DNA of 40,736 bases from Paenibacillus sp. ACRRY (GCF_022346995.1 NZ_JAKRNM010000021.1:1-40736), one strand, 5' to 3'. Shown: positions 16,024 to 24,479, numbered from the stretch's first letter. The notes: generated by a model not told the origin, from the sequence alone. A program made the numbers and translations.

Positions 16024-16986
16024 ATGGAATTGACCGCAAAAAACAGATATAAATCACTCGAGCTGGAAACACCCGGTGTATACGAGCTGGAGGGACTGGA
16101 GGTCGGGGTGACTTCCAATTGCAATTTCAAGTGTGACTATTGCTGTGCCTATAATCGGGACGATGGACAATGTATTGATGCACAGGAAGTTATTCGGATC
16201 ATCGGTGAGCTCCCGAGGTTGAAACGCGTGCGTTTGTCCGGGGGAGAAGTAACCCTCAAGTATCAGGATTGTCTGGATATTGTAACGTATTGTGCAGCTC
16301 ATGGAATTGATACGCAATTGAATACAAACGCCAGTTTACTGACGGAAGAGCGAATTCTTGCGTTGCGTGATGCAGGGTTGTCCAATATTCATATTTCGTT
16401 CAACTATACCGATGCGAATGTCTATTCCGCTTATTATCGTGTTCATCCCCGCATGTATGAGAGGCTGGAGCGGAATATCCGGTTGTGTACGGAAGCTGGA
16501 CTGGAGACGGTGCTGGAAACCCTGCTGTTTGAGGGAACACAAGCGAACATGCTGGCCATTAGCAAAAAGGTCTATGATCTGGGTGTACGGATTCACGAGA
16601 TTCAGAACAGTATCGTGATGCCGCACAGCGATTGGAGCAACATTGTTTCCAAGGAATCACTCGTTCGATCCGTAAATGAGCTGATTGAACACAAGAAGGA
16701 AGATACAACCATCTATTTTACCTGCATGGATCGCTTTGCTGATTTGTTGGGGCTACACGAGCAGCCAGGGGTATACTTTTCCAATTGTGTGGACGGGACG
16801 AAACAGCTGCATTTACATGGCAACGGGGACATTCTCATCTGTGAGCTTTGTCATCCGGTTGTGATCGGGAACATCTACCAAGGTACATCATTGAACGAAA
16901 TTTATGCCAAGCAGCCGCCCGCATTAGCGGATTTTCTGGAGAAGCGGCCATGTCCTGCGTACGATGTACTATTTGCAGGTGAGTAG
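16024..16986 (+). CDS. Radical SAM protein with extra C-terminal cysteines
   Basis: Radical S-adenosylmethionine enzyme of 320 residues. The cluster motif is C33-x3-C37-x2-C40 in TSNCNFKCDYC, followed by the SAM-binding LSGGEV (71-76). The C-terminal part carries C255, C273, C276 and C310 in the order C-x17-C-x2-C-x33-C, compatible with a shortened SPASM/twitch-type auxiliary iron-sulfur cluster. The ATG at 16024 follows AGGAGG at 16015-16020; a longer reading frame upstream runs through the preceding terminator and is rejected. No precursor peptide or partner enzyme is recognisable nearby. SPASM-type enzymes usually modify peptides or mature other enzymes; the substrate here is unknown. Confidence 0.78.
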   Translation: MELTAKNRYKSLELETPGVYELEGLEVGVTSNCNFKCDYCCAYNRDDGQCIDAQEVIRIIGELPRLKRVRLSGGEVTLKYQDCLDIVTYCAAHGIDTQLNTNASLLTEERILALRDAGLSNIHISFNYTDANVYSAYYRVHPRMYERLERNIRLCTEAGLETVLETLLFEGTQANMLAISKKVYDLGVRIHEIQNSIVMPHSDWSNIVSKESLVRSVNELIEHKKEDTTIYFTCMDRFADLLGLHEQPGVYFSNCVDGTKQLHLHGNGDILICELCHPVVIGNIYQGTSLNEIYAKQPPALADFLEKRPCPAYDVLFAGE

Positions 16987-17101
16987 TGAATAGTAAATGA
17001 ACCATATCGAGTCTCCATGATTGAAAATGAGTTTAGCACATTGTCCATTTATGCCATTACGAGTTCTTATCGTGTACAACCGATTTATCATGAAATGGTT
17101 C

Positions 17102-17143
17102 AAAGGTTACCTGATTCCGGAGAGGAACAGGTAACCTTTTTTT
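17102..17143 (+). terminator. Strong terminator after the radical SAM gene
   Basis: AAAGGTTACCTG (17102-17113) pairs perfectly over twelve bases with CAGGTAACCTTT (17128-17139), followed by more T residues to 17143. The best hairpin terminator in the window. Confidence 0.93.
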
Positions 17144-17224
17144 GCCTTCGACAGGTTTCAGATTCATTTAAGCTATCCCGCCTATCATGGCCTTAAGAAC
17201 TTAGATGATGAAGAGGTGGCTTCA

Positions 17225-18220
17225 ATGATGAGAATGTATGATAGACCCAATCCGAAAGATTCACATAGAAAACCAAACCCAAATAAAAGGCGTAAATGGC
17301 TCATTGCCACGTTTGTCGTTATCCTTGGAATCGGCGGAATTGTCTACAGTCTGGCTGACCGTTACCTGATCCGACATGTGGAAGTGGTCGTGGCGGATGA
17401 TAATGCGTCGGCCACTAGCAGCAGTGCAAACGATACGTCAACCGTAGCGGCAGAGGTCAATGCAACCTCAGATGACTGGAACTATTCCAGTGACGATATG
17501 CAGGTGAACATCGAGAAGGTGCAGACCGGCTCCGGTGCAGATCAGATTACGTATTACGTCGCAGATGTGCAGATGACGGATGCAAGTAGTCTGAAATCGG
17601 CTTTGGCGGATAACAGCTTCGGCACCAATATTACGGAAAACACCTCAGAGATTGCAGCAGCGAACAACGCGATTTTCGCCATTAATGGTGATTACTACGG
17701 TTTTCGTAGTGATGGCGTAATTATTCGCAACGGTACGGTATACCGGGATGATCCGGTTCGTGATGCGATGGCACTGTTCGCTGATGGGACGATGAAGACG
17801 TATAACGAGACGGAAGTTTCCTCTTCGGAGCTGCTGGCCGAAGGTGCAACCAATACGCTGTCGTTTGGACCCATTTTGATTCAGGACGGAGAGATCGTAA
17901 GTGACTTTAGCAGTGTGAAAATCGATAACAACTTCGGTAATCGTTCCATTCAGGATGCGAATCCGAGAACGGCGATCGGTATGATTGCCCCGAATCATTA
18001 TGTGTTTGTTGTCGTGGATGGAAGGCAGGATGACAGCCGGGGGATGACGCTGGCAGAGCTCGCGGACGTGATGAAGGGCCTAGGAGCAACAGAGGCCTAT
18101 AACCTGGACGGTGGCGGATCATCCACGATGTATTTCATGGGCAGAGTCGTGAATAATCCTCTGGGCCGAAATCAGGAACGCGGCGTAAGTGACATCCTTT
18201 ACCTCAAGGAGGGACAATGA
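17225..18220 (+). CDS. Phosphodiester glycosidase family protein (NAGPA domain)
   Basis: Protein of 331 residues. A basic N-terminus precedes one transmembrane helix (about 25-43), a low-complexity Ser/Thr/Ala linker (55-85) and an extracytoplasmic NAGPA-type domain. Domain marks are FAINGDYYG, GVIIRNGTVYRD, LSFGPILIQDG, NPRTAIGM and the C-terminal YNLDGGGSSTMYFMG. The human homologue removes GlcNAc from a phosphodiester; bacterial members are linked to exopolysaccharide or wall glycopolymers. The ATG at 17225 is chosen because AGAGGTGG sits directly upstream of it and would overlap a GTG start at 17216. The stop overlaps the next gene by 4 nt. Confidence 0.8.
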   Translation: MMRMYDRPNPKDSHRKPNPNKRRKWLIATFVVILGIGGIVYSLADRYLIRHVEVVVADDNASATSSSANDTSTVAAEVNATSDDWNYSSDDMQVNIEKVQTGSGADQITYYVADVQMTDASSLKSALADNSFGTNITENTSEIAAANNAIFAINGDYYGFRSDGVIIRNGTVYRDDPVRDAMALFADGTMKTYNETEVSSSELLAEGATNTLSFGPILIQDGEIVSDFSSVKIDNNFGNRSIQDANPRTAIGMIAPNHYVFVVVDGRQDDSRGMTLAELADVMKGLGATEAYNLDGGGSSTMYFMGRVVNNPLGRNQERGVSDILYLKEGQ

Positions 18221-19239
18221 TCATGACCATATTAATTCCATCCTACGAACCGGATGTTCGTTTATTAAATCTAATTTTGCAATTGCAGACGTTTCAATTG
18301 GGGCCTATTGTGATTGTGGATGATGGCAGCGGCCAGGAATTCCGAGGGATTTTCGAGACAGCTGAGGCGTATGGATGCACCGTGCTGACTCATCCTGTGA
18401 ATCTCGGCAAGGGACGAGCACTGAAGACAGGCTTCCAGTACATCAAGGAATTCGGACCACAAGGTGGCGTCGTCTGTGCTGACAGTGACGGCCAGCATCT
18501 GCCGCATGATATCCGGCGTATCTTCGATGTGCTGCTGGAGCAAACCACACCAGGCATTGTACTCGGGAGCCGCCGCTTCAGTGGTACGATTCCTGCACGC
18601 AGTCGTTTCGGCAATACCGTCACACGAGCGGTTTTCTCTCTCACAACGGGGACTAAAGTATATGATACACAGACCGGTTTGCGTGGTTTTCCCTATTCAA
18701 TGCTGGACTGGTTATGCCAGATCCCGGGGGATCGTTTTGAGTATGAGATGAACATGTTATTAACCGCACGCAAAGAGGGATACGAAATCACAGAGGAGTT
18801 TATTGACACCGTATATCTGGATCATAACAAATCCTCTCATTTTCGCCCGCTGGTAGACTCGTTTCGCATTTATATGCCAATTCTCATGTTCAGTACGTCA
18901 TCGGTACTGTCCGCGCTGATCGATTTTGGATTACTGTTTGTCATCCAGTATTTCACTCATAATCTATTTCTGTCGGTTGTTACAGCAAGGTTATGCAGTT
19001 CCATTTTTAACTACACGATCAACCGGAAGTACGTATTTTCGGCCGGGGGAAGAACGTCGAAGGTACGCCAGTCTTTGCCCAAATACTTCTCTTTGGTCAT
19101 TCTGGTGCTCTTATTGAACTATGGCCTGCTATATTTCTATAACGAAAAACTGATCATCCCCTTGATCGCGGCCAAGGTATTGACGGAAGTATCTGTTTTC
19201 CTGTTCAGTTATTGGGCACAGCGCAGGTTTGTCTATTAA
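18217..19239 (+). CDS. Glycosyltransferase family 2 fused to GtrA domain
   Basis: Fusion protein of 340 residues. Residues 1-210 are a GT2 (GT-A fold) transferase with VDDGS (34-38), NLGKGRALKTG (62-72) and the metal-binding DSDGQH (89-94), like dolichol-phosphate-mannose synthase. Residues 225-338 form a GtrA-like domain with four membrane helices and the motif NYTINRKYVF. Together these would charge undecaprenyl phosphate with a sugar and assist its flipping. AGGAGGG is a good ribosome binding site and the ATG lies in the stop of the glycosidase gene. A terminator follows. The two-gene operon suggests modification of a surface glycan. Confidence 0.84.
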   Translation: MIMTILIPSYEPDVRLLNLILQLQTFQLGPIVIVDDGSGQEFRGIFETAEAYGCTVLTHPVNLGKGRALKTGFQYIKEFGPQGGVVCADSDGQHLPHDIRRIFDVLLEQTTPGIVLGSRRFSGTIPARSRFGNTVTRAVFSLTTGTKVYDTQTGLRGFPYSMLDWLCQIPGDRFEYEMNMLLTARKEGYEITEEFIDTVYLDHNKSSHFRPLVDSFRIYMPILMFSTSSVLSALIDFGLLFVIQYFTHNLFLSVVTARLCSSIFNYTINRKYVFSAGGRTSKVRQSLPKYFSLVILVLLLNYGLLYFYNEKLIIPLIAAKVLTEVSVFLFSYWAQRRFVY

Positions 19240-19243
19240 TACA

Positions 19244-19276
19244 AAAAGAGAGTGAGCAGATGCTTGCTCTTTTTTT
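19244..19276 (+). terminator. Terminator after the GT2-GtrA gene
   Basis: AGTGAGC (19251-19257) pairs with GCTTGCT (19262-19268), and flanking A-rich sequence extends the stem against the run of T residues at 19270-19276. Two G-U pairs; otherwise convincing. Confidence 0.75.
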
Positions 19277-19401
19277 GTTTCCAACCATTTCATAATGACG
19301 GTGTTATAAGGTACGATGGGAGTGTTGAGGTAGAGTGTCATTTTATCCGTCGTCGAATCGCTAAATACAGTGTCAATCTGAACTTGAATAGGAGGATCCA
19401 T

Positions 19402-20112
19402 ATGTATCTTAGAAGTGTGGAGCTCATGATGGATAAGGTCGAGAATCCCAAGAAGTATCCGTTTGATATACCCGCCATACAATCCTTAGAGCGGTTGGAA
19501 TTCAGAAATAACATTACGTTTTTTGTCGGCGAAAATGGATCGGGCAAGTCCACGCTGCTGGAGGGGATCGCTCATCAATGTGGATTCAATACAGGCGGGG
19601 GCGGTAGAAATAACGTCTTTGAGATGCACGCTTCGGAATCCTCATTAGGGGATTATCTGCGACTGGCCTGGCTGCCCAAGATTACGAATGGTTTCTTTAT
19701 GCGATCTGAATCCTTCTATCAATTTGCCTCACATGTCGATGAGATGGGTTCTCTTGAATACTATGGCGGGCGTTCGCTGCATGAGCAATCTCATGGAGAG
19801 TCCTTTCTTAATCTGTTTGTGAACCGCTTCAGCTCGAAAGGCATCTACTTGCTGGATGAGCCCGAAGCCGCGTTGTCTCCTGCCAGACAGCTATCCTTGC
19901 TGCGCATTCTTCATGACCTTTCCGGAACATCTCAATTCATTATTGCAACCCATTCCCCCATTTTGCTGGGCTATCCCGATGCGGATATATTGAATTTTGA
20001 TGATAGCTGCATTCAGAAAATGGCTTATGAAGATACGGAGCATTATCAGATCACGCGAAGCTTTTTGGAGAATCGCCATCGCATGCTGGACGAGCTGTTC
20101 AAGGACTATTGA
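19402..20112 (+). CDS. Single-domain ABC/SMC-type ATPase (COG3910-like)
   Basis: AAA/ABC-type ATPase of 236 residues. Walker A GENGSGKST is at 43-51, an ABC-like signature SHGES at 130-134, Walker B GIYLLDEPE at 147-155 and the H-loop histidine at H184 (ATHSP). It lacks the long coiled coil of SMC/Rad50 and has no membrane partner gene, matching the predicted-ATPase group COG3910. The ATG at 19402 follows GGAGG; a longer upstream frame crosses the terminator and is rejected. An EF-G-like gene lies 14 nt downstream (or overlaps by 4 nt if a TTG at 20109 is used), so the two are probably cotranslated. Confidence 0.8.
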   Translation: MYLRSVELMMDKVENPKKYPFDIPAIQSLERLEFRNNITFFVGENGSGKSTLLEGIAHQCGFNTGGGGRNNVFEMHASESSLGDYLRLAWLPKITNGFFMRSESFYQFASHVDEMGSLEYYGGRSLHEQSHGESFLNLFVNRFSSKGIYLLDEPEAALSPARQLSLLRILHDLSGTSQFIIATHSPILLGYPDADILNFDDSCIQKMAYEDTEHYQITRSFLENRHRMLDELFKDY

Positions 20113-20126
20113 AGGACGTGATTCGG

Positions 20127-21128
20127 ATGTATGCAATCAATCTGTCTGATCTATATATGACGGTCACCATTCAGCAACTAAAATCAAAAGAAGAGGCTAA
20201 GGAAATATTGCTGGCTTTGAAAAAGTTTGCAGAAGAAGGTTTGAGTTTTGTGGTATACACCCGCGATACTCGGAAGGAGATCATAATTGCTGGCAAGGGC
20301 GAGAAAGATCTCCATGAATTGATATCACGTTTTAGAGACGAATACGATTTGGAAATAGACGCTTTAGAACCGCAAGTTCTCTACAAGACATCGATACAAG
20401 AAACAGCTCAATCCGAAGGAAAGTACATAAGACAAACGGGAGGGATTCATCAATACGGTCATTGTTTGATTAAGCTTGAACCCAAATCCAGAGATGGCGG
20501 TTTCGAGTTCACAAATGATATTGTCCATGATCATGTTATTCCTCATGAGTATATTCCTTCTATCAGGAACGGAATCGAAGAAATGATGGTTAGAGGTATA
20601 CTTGGCCAATTTCCGGTGGTAGATGTAAAAGTAACACTGTTGGATGGATCGTTTCATTCATTCGATTCTAAAGGAATGTCGTTTAAAATTGCTGCGGCTT
20701 TGGCATTCCGTGATGGCTTTGAACGAGCAAACCCTATACTTCTCGAGCCTATAATGAGAGTGTCCGTGACGACAATGAAATGTGAGATTTCGGATCACTT
20801 GTCGGTATTAACTTTACTTAGAGCACGTAATATTAATGTTAATTCTGAAAATGGAAAAAACGTAATTGAAGCAGAAATCCCTTTGAAATCTTGGTTGAGT
20901 TTTCGCAAACAAAGTCACGAATCTAATGTAGTAATGGATATTAATGTAATTGAGTTTGGATATTATGACGAAGTTCCTGAGTATCTTTACGAATCAATAA
21001 TTCAGGAATCGAACTTGGAAGGGGCCAATTATACGGATTTATTTCGCTGGGCGAAATGGGGCAAGGATAATGAGGAAAGGTATTTAAACGATTTTGTAGA
21101 GACGTTTTGGAACGAGGAGGAGAGTTAA
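20127..21128 (+). CDS. EF-G domain III-IV-V protein without GTPase
   Basis: Protein of 333 residues matching only the C-terminal half of elongation factor G. Residues about 10-90 resemble domain III (ALKKFAEEGLSF, IIIAGKGEKDLHELISRFR, EPQVLYKTSI). Residues about 95-203 resemble domain IV (GKYIRQTGGIHQYGH, GGFEFTNDIV, EYIPSIRNGIEEMM, FPVVDVKVTLLDGSFHSFDS). Residues 205-290 resemble domain V (LLEPIMRVSV, EVPEYLYESII). H177 in GSFHSFDS is the counterpart of the domain IV tip histidine (His583 in E. coli). Domains G and II are absent and nothing upstream encodes them. A tail of about 40 residues is unrelated to EF-G. GAAGGA precedes the ATG at 20127. Ribosome A-site binding is inference. Confidence 0.82.
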   Translation: MYAINLSDLYMTVTIQQLKSKEEAKEILLALKKFAEEGLSFVVYTRDTRKEIIIAGKGEKDLHELISRFRDEYDLEIDALEPQVLYKTSIQETAQSEGKYIRQTGGIHQYGHCLIKLEPKSRDGGFEFTNDIVHDHVIPHEYIPSIRNGIEEMMVRGILGQFPVVDVKVTLLDGSFHSFDSKGMSFKIAAALAFRDGFERANPILLEPIMRVSVTTMKCEISDHLSVLTLLRARNINVNSENGKNVIEAEIPLKSWLSFRKQSHESNVVMDINVIEFGYYDEVPEYLYESIIQESNLEGANYTDLFRWAKWGKDNEERYLNDFVETFWNEEES

Positions 21129-21130
21129 TC

Positions 21131-21613
21131 ATGAGTTTCAAATTGGTATTGCTGGACCAACTGGCTGCCTGTCATCATGATAAGAGCTGGTTTATCCCGC
21201 TGGATGAGATGTTACGTGATGTAACCGCTGCTCAGGCTGCATGGACGAATGATGAAGGTCAATCCATCTGGAGGCTGGTGCATCATCTGATATTCTGGAA
21301 TGAGAGATGGTTGGATCGTTTTATCCAAGGTGAAGTAAGAGTGGATCATCATATAAATAATGATGAAACGTTCTATGTGGACCCTTCCCGGGTTAGCGAA
21401 GAGGAGTGGCAGAAGAGTATTGAACGAGTCGGATCTACTTTTCTTCAATGGATTCAGGCCGTACAAGAAAGTGATGATGCAAAACTAGCACTGACCATCC
21501 CTTCATATTTCAATGCTCCGTGGTGGAACGTCATATCTAATGTGTGTATTCATAATGCGTATCATATTGGGCAGATCATGATGCTGAAAAAGAAAGTCAT
21601 AGCCTCAGCATAA
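21131..21613 (+). CDS. DinB-like protein
   Basis: Four-helix-bundle protein of 160 residues of the DinB/YfiT-like superfamily. The three metal-ligand histidines are visible: H51 or H52 in WRLVHHLIFWNERW, then H141 and H145 in HNAYHIGQI. Members include bacillithiol- and mycothiol-dependent transferases and many uncharacterised damage-induced proteins. The ATG at 21131 sits two bases after the stop of the EF-G-like gene, whose last codons contain the ribosome binding site GAGGAGG (21114-21120), so it is likely cotranslated with it. Confidence 0.78.
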   Translation: MSFKLVLLDQLAACHHDKSWFIPLDEMLRDVTAAQAAWTNDEGQSIWRLVHHLIFWNERWLDRFIQGEVRVDHHINNDETFYVDPSRVSEEEWQKSIERVGSTFLQWIQAVQESDDAKLALTIPSYFNAPWWNVISNVCIHNAYHIGQIMMLKKKVIASA

Positions 21614-21733
21614 CAATAAGTTGCAGCAGATTTAGAGGAGTCCCGCCTGCAATAATCGAATACATATATTGGGAGCATTCTTAATTTAGGAGCACCAATA
21701 AGGCAGTAAATCAAAATTTCAAGGAGTGTTCGG

Positions 21734-22222
21734 ATGAAAATAGGTTTTCTGATTGTGGATATGCAAGAGAGTATTGTGCGAGGCCGAGTGGAACAAAAAG
21801 GCATAGACCACGCTTGTGAGTATATCAACCACGTTGCAGATGTGCTTCGTTCAAGTGATCATGTGGTGGTCCATGTGCAAGATATCGAAGGTATGGAAGG
21901 ATCTTCTCCGGAGGAGTATCGGATTATTTCCGAAGTGAATGTGAATGAGAAGGATCTCACCGTTACCAAAGAAAGCTCCAATGCGTTCTGGCAGACAGAG
22001 CTTGAACCCATATTGAAGAGTCATGGCATTGAGCTTGTGATCATTTCCGGTTTTGCCGCAGAGGAATGTGTCCTATTTACCTATAATGGAGCGATGGAGA
22101 GAGGCTTCAGACCCGTTATACTGCAAAATGGGATTCTCAGCACACATCAGGAAGCGGTGACGTCGACCTACAGAGATCGGAATGTGATCTCATATCCTGT
22201 AGTAGACTATCTAATCAAATAA
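21734..22222 (+). CDS. Isochorismatase-like cysteine hydrolase
   Basis: Cysteine hydrolase of 162 residues with the family catalytic triad: D9 in LIVDMQ, K79 in VTKESSNAF and C112 in GFAAEECVLFT. The residues before the cysteine usually include a cis-peptide; here GFAAEEC fits. Substrates in the family range from isochorismate and nicotinamide to small amides, and cannot be told apart here. AAGGAG is upstream of the ATG and a strong terminator follows 12 nt after the stop, so this gene is probably transcribed alone or as the end of the ATPase/EF-G-like/DinB unit. Confidence 0.78.
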   Translation: MKIGFLIVDMQESIVRGRVEQKGIDHACEYINHVADVLRSSDHVVVHVQDIEGMEGSSPEEYRIISEVNVNEKDLTVTKESSNAFWQTELEPILKSHGIELVIISGFAAEECVLFTYNGAMERGFRPVILQNGILSTHQEAVTSTYRDRNVISYPVVDYLIK

Positions 22223-22234
22223 ATGAGAATATCC

Positions 22235-22263
22235 ATGGATGCGACGAGGTCGTATCCATTTTT
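22235..22263 (+). terminator. Terminator after the cysteine hydrolase gene
   Basis: ATGGATGCGAC (22235-22245) pairs with GTCGTATCCAT (22249-22259), eleven pairs with one G-U and a three-base loop, followed by T residues to 22263. Confidence 0.88.
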
Positions 22264-22414
22264 GCTATACATGGCTGATCCGTCAGACAGGACGGGGCTT
22301 TTGATTGGATTGATATTCCATATTACATCTGGGAAAGGACTAGAAGTTTACAGACATATGCATCTTCGCATTTTCCAAAACATGGGTTATGATGGGTGAA
22401 TAGGAAGCCAAGAA

Positions 22415-22930
22415 ATGAAATTGAAGAGGTTGGGAGATACATATATGCTGATGATTCATAACTTTGTTATTGAGAATAAATCGGATGTGAATGAGGATGC
22501 CCATACTTCTTATTCATGGGATAGAAACGGAAAAATACATAAAAACGGACTCACGCGAGACAACCAGGCCCACCTGGACGACAACTTCATTTCATATATA
22601 CATGATTCACTCCAATGGTTAGAGACTAGGAATCCATCCACGGGTGAGAAGTCAAGAGGACTGAACAATTACGGCATTACAGTGATTGAAGATCAACAAG
22701 TATTGCAGAGGCTTCATCAAATCTTGAATGCATGGATAGATCTATTCAGTTCTGCACCTGATTCAATCATACTCAGAGGGGATTTCTGTGTTGATGATGG
22801 GGATGAAAAAGGTTACTACGAGAAATTGGTGTATAGCAAATCTGACTTAATAACTGAATTAAAACAGCTTGTCAGGATGGCAGTACATGCTGTTGAACAT
22901 GGAAAGTGTATTGTGCATTTTGGAGTTTAA
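22415..22930 (+). CDS. Unknown soluble protein
   Basis: Protein of up to 171 residues, not recognised. It is acidic, with no signal peptide or membrane helix, and contains two short aromatic-acidic patches (SYSWDRNGKIH and GDFCVDDGDEKGYY) and a C-terminal helix (DLITELKQLVRMAVHAVEHGK). The start is uncertain: ATG at 22415 follows AGGAAG, while ATG at 22445 follows GAGGTTGGGA. It lies alone between a terminator and a Nudix gene. Confidence 0.55.
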   Translation: MKLKRLGDTYMLMIHNFVIENKSDVNEDAHTSYSWDRNGKIHKNGLTRDNQAHLDDNFISYIHDSLQWLETRNPSTGEKSRGLNNYGITVIEDQQVLQRLHQILNAWIDLFSSAPDSIILRGDFCVDDGDEKGYYEKLVYSKSDLITELKQLVRMAVHAVEHGKCIVHFGV

Positions 22931-22980
22931 CAAGTAAGAGACACCTCTTGTGTACATGACGAGAGAAAGGAGCAACGGAG

Positions 22981-23442
22981 ATGACAAGTCGAATTGTGGT
23001 TACAGGCGGTGCCATTATCAGAGATGATCATGGGAGAATTCTGCTGCAGCGTAGATCCGATTATGGAGACTGGGGATTACCAGGTGGCGGTATGGAGCCT
23101 GGAGAGCATATCGAAGAAACCATGATCAGAGAAGTGAAGGAAGAGACTGGTCTGGATGTGATTTCGTATGAACTGGCTTCCATCTACACGGGTGAGAGAA
23201 TGAAGTATACCTATCCGGATGGCAATGAGGTCGTATTTGTCATGTTCCTATTTAACGTCAGAGTTAATTTAGACGGGAAACTAGCTGAGGATAGGCGAAC
23301 ACTATGTTTTGAAGACGAGAATAACGAATCGTTGCAATTAACGTTTACAAGTTTGGATGAAGTCAAGATCGAAATGATAAATGTCGTGCAGAAGCCAGCT
23401 ATTATAGATTTGATTCAAGAGAAGCAGGGGATTCTGCGTTAA
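22981..23442 (+). CDS. Nudix hydrolase
   Basis: Nudix enzyme of 153 residues with a full Nudix box (GGGMEPGEHIEETMIREVKEE, then TGL). The N-terminal strand VVTGGAIIRDDHGRILLQRRSDYGDWGLPGGG is of the MutT/ADP-ribose-pyrophosphatase-like type, and the region YTGERMKYTYPDGNEVVFVMF after the box is shared with the Nudix protein at 39232. AAAGGAG precedes the ATG. Substrate unknown. Confidence 0.82.
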   Translation: MTSRIVVTGGAIIRDDHGRILLQRRSDYGDWGLPGGGMEPGEHIEETMIREVKEETGLDVISYELASIYTGERMKYTYPDGNEVVFVMFLFNVRVNLDGKLAEDRRTLCFEDENNESLQLTFTSLDEVKIEMINVVQKPAIIDLIQEKQGILR

Positions 23443-23473
23443 GAAAAACAAATAACAAAATGGAGTGATACTT

Positions 23474-24115
23474 ATGCCTTGGCCTATGGTACATTTTGCG
23501 GTTGCATCTGAAATTCGTTCTAATCCATCCCCGGAATTCTTGCTGGGAAGCCTTGCTCCTGATTCAATTCATGTAAGAAGTGATGTGCGCAGTGAGAAGG
23601 CAAAAACACATCTAATGACCGAAGAAGGCAGATTCCCAACAGATGAAGAGCTTCGAGCGTTTTGGGAGTCCCATAGGCAGCAGGCCGAACTAGATCCTGC
23701 ATTCTGGCAGTATTTGTGCGGATACATCGCCCATATTTATACGGACCGTGTGTGGACCTTTGATATCTACCCTGCATATGAAGAACATCCTGAAGGCAGA
23801 AAGCGCTATACGCAGGAGGTAACGAAGCTGGAGTTTATGATTTTGCGGAATCGTTCTGGGGCTCATGAGCTTCTGAATAAACTGAATGCAGGAAAGGCCT
23901 ATGATTTGGGTGGTTTGCTGGAACAAGAGGTAGTTCAGTACAGGAAAGTGAAAGTGGATTTCTTGAATAATCCTGCGCTTGAGCCCGCGGAAGATTTGAG
24001 CATTTTATCCATGGATGTTCTAGAACATTTTATTCATACAACTGCTGTAAGTCTAAAACAATTGTATACGGAATGGAACGTGTTTGAAGATTTACACACC
24101 AAAACCTCAAGCTAG
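23474..24115 (+). CDS. Zinc-dependent phospholipase C-like protein
   Basis: All-helical protein of 213 residues with histidine and aspartate spacing typical of the zinc-dependent phospholipase C/S1-P1 nuclease-like domain: H7 (PWPMVHFAVA), D30 and H33 (LLGSLAPDSIHVR), H46 (KAKTH), and H87 with D91 (YIAHIYTDRVW). There is no signal peptide, so it would act in the cytoplasm, unlike secreted phospholipases. The ATG at 23474 is preferred to GTG at 23465 because GGAG lies eight bases upstream. Function is uncertain beyond a probable metal-dependent hydrolase. Confidence 0.68.
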   Translation: MPWPMVHFAVASEIRSNPSPEFLLGSLAPDSIHVRSDVRSEKAKTHLMTEEGRFPTDEELRAFWESHRQQAELDPAFWQYLCGYIAHIYTDRVWTFDIYPAYEEHPEGRKRYTQEVTKLEFMILRNRSGAHELLNKLNAGKAYDLGGLLEQEVVQYRKVKVDFLNNPALEPAEDLSILSMDVLEHFIHTTAVSLKQLYTEWNVFEDLHTKTSS

Positions 24116-24127
24116 GGAGTTGGTTTA

Positions 24128-24427
24128 TTGAAGGTATATAAGAAAGAAGTCCGTAAAATAACGGTCAATGAGGTTTTATTTCTCTACGTTGTGGATGAGC
24201 AAGCATACGATATATTTTTCCGTATATATTCGAATGCATTCAAATCTACCTTCGTAGTGTTTGTGGTCCCTTGGGAAGATACAAGGGATATCTTACTCTA
24301 TGAGCCAAAGCAGATTTCCAAACTCGTTCAATATGCAATAAACCAAGGATGGGACTTCCATCAGAAAAATAATCAAATGAAATTCGACAACGCGACAAGT
24401 ATCATAAGAGTATTGATGGCAGAGTAG
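24128..24427 (+). CDS. Unknown small protein
   Basis: Protein of 99 residues, not recognised. It is basic at the N-terminus, with an aromatic beta-rich middle (YDIFFRIYSNAFKSTFVVFVVPW) and no clear membrane helix. The TTG start at 24128 follows GGGAG, 12 nt after the upstream phospholipase-like gene, so cotranscription is likely. Confidence 0.5.
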   Translation: MKVYKKEVRKITVNEVLFLYVVDEQAYDIFFRIYSNAFKSTFVVFVVPWEDTRDILLYEPKQISKLVQYAINQGWDFHQKNNQMKFDNATSIIRVLMAE

Positions 24428-24479
24428 AGTAGATACATTAGGAAAGTGTTGCTCTATATATAAAATGAGGTGACTGCAT

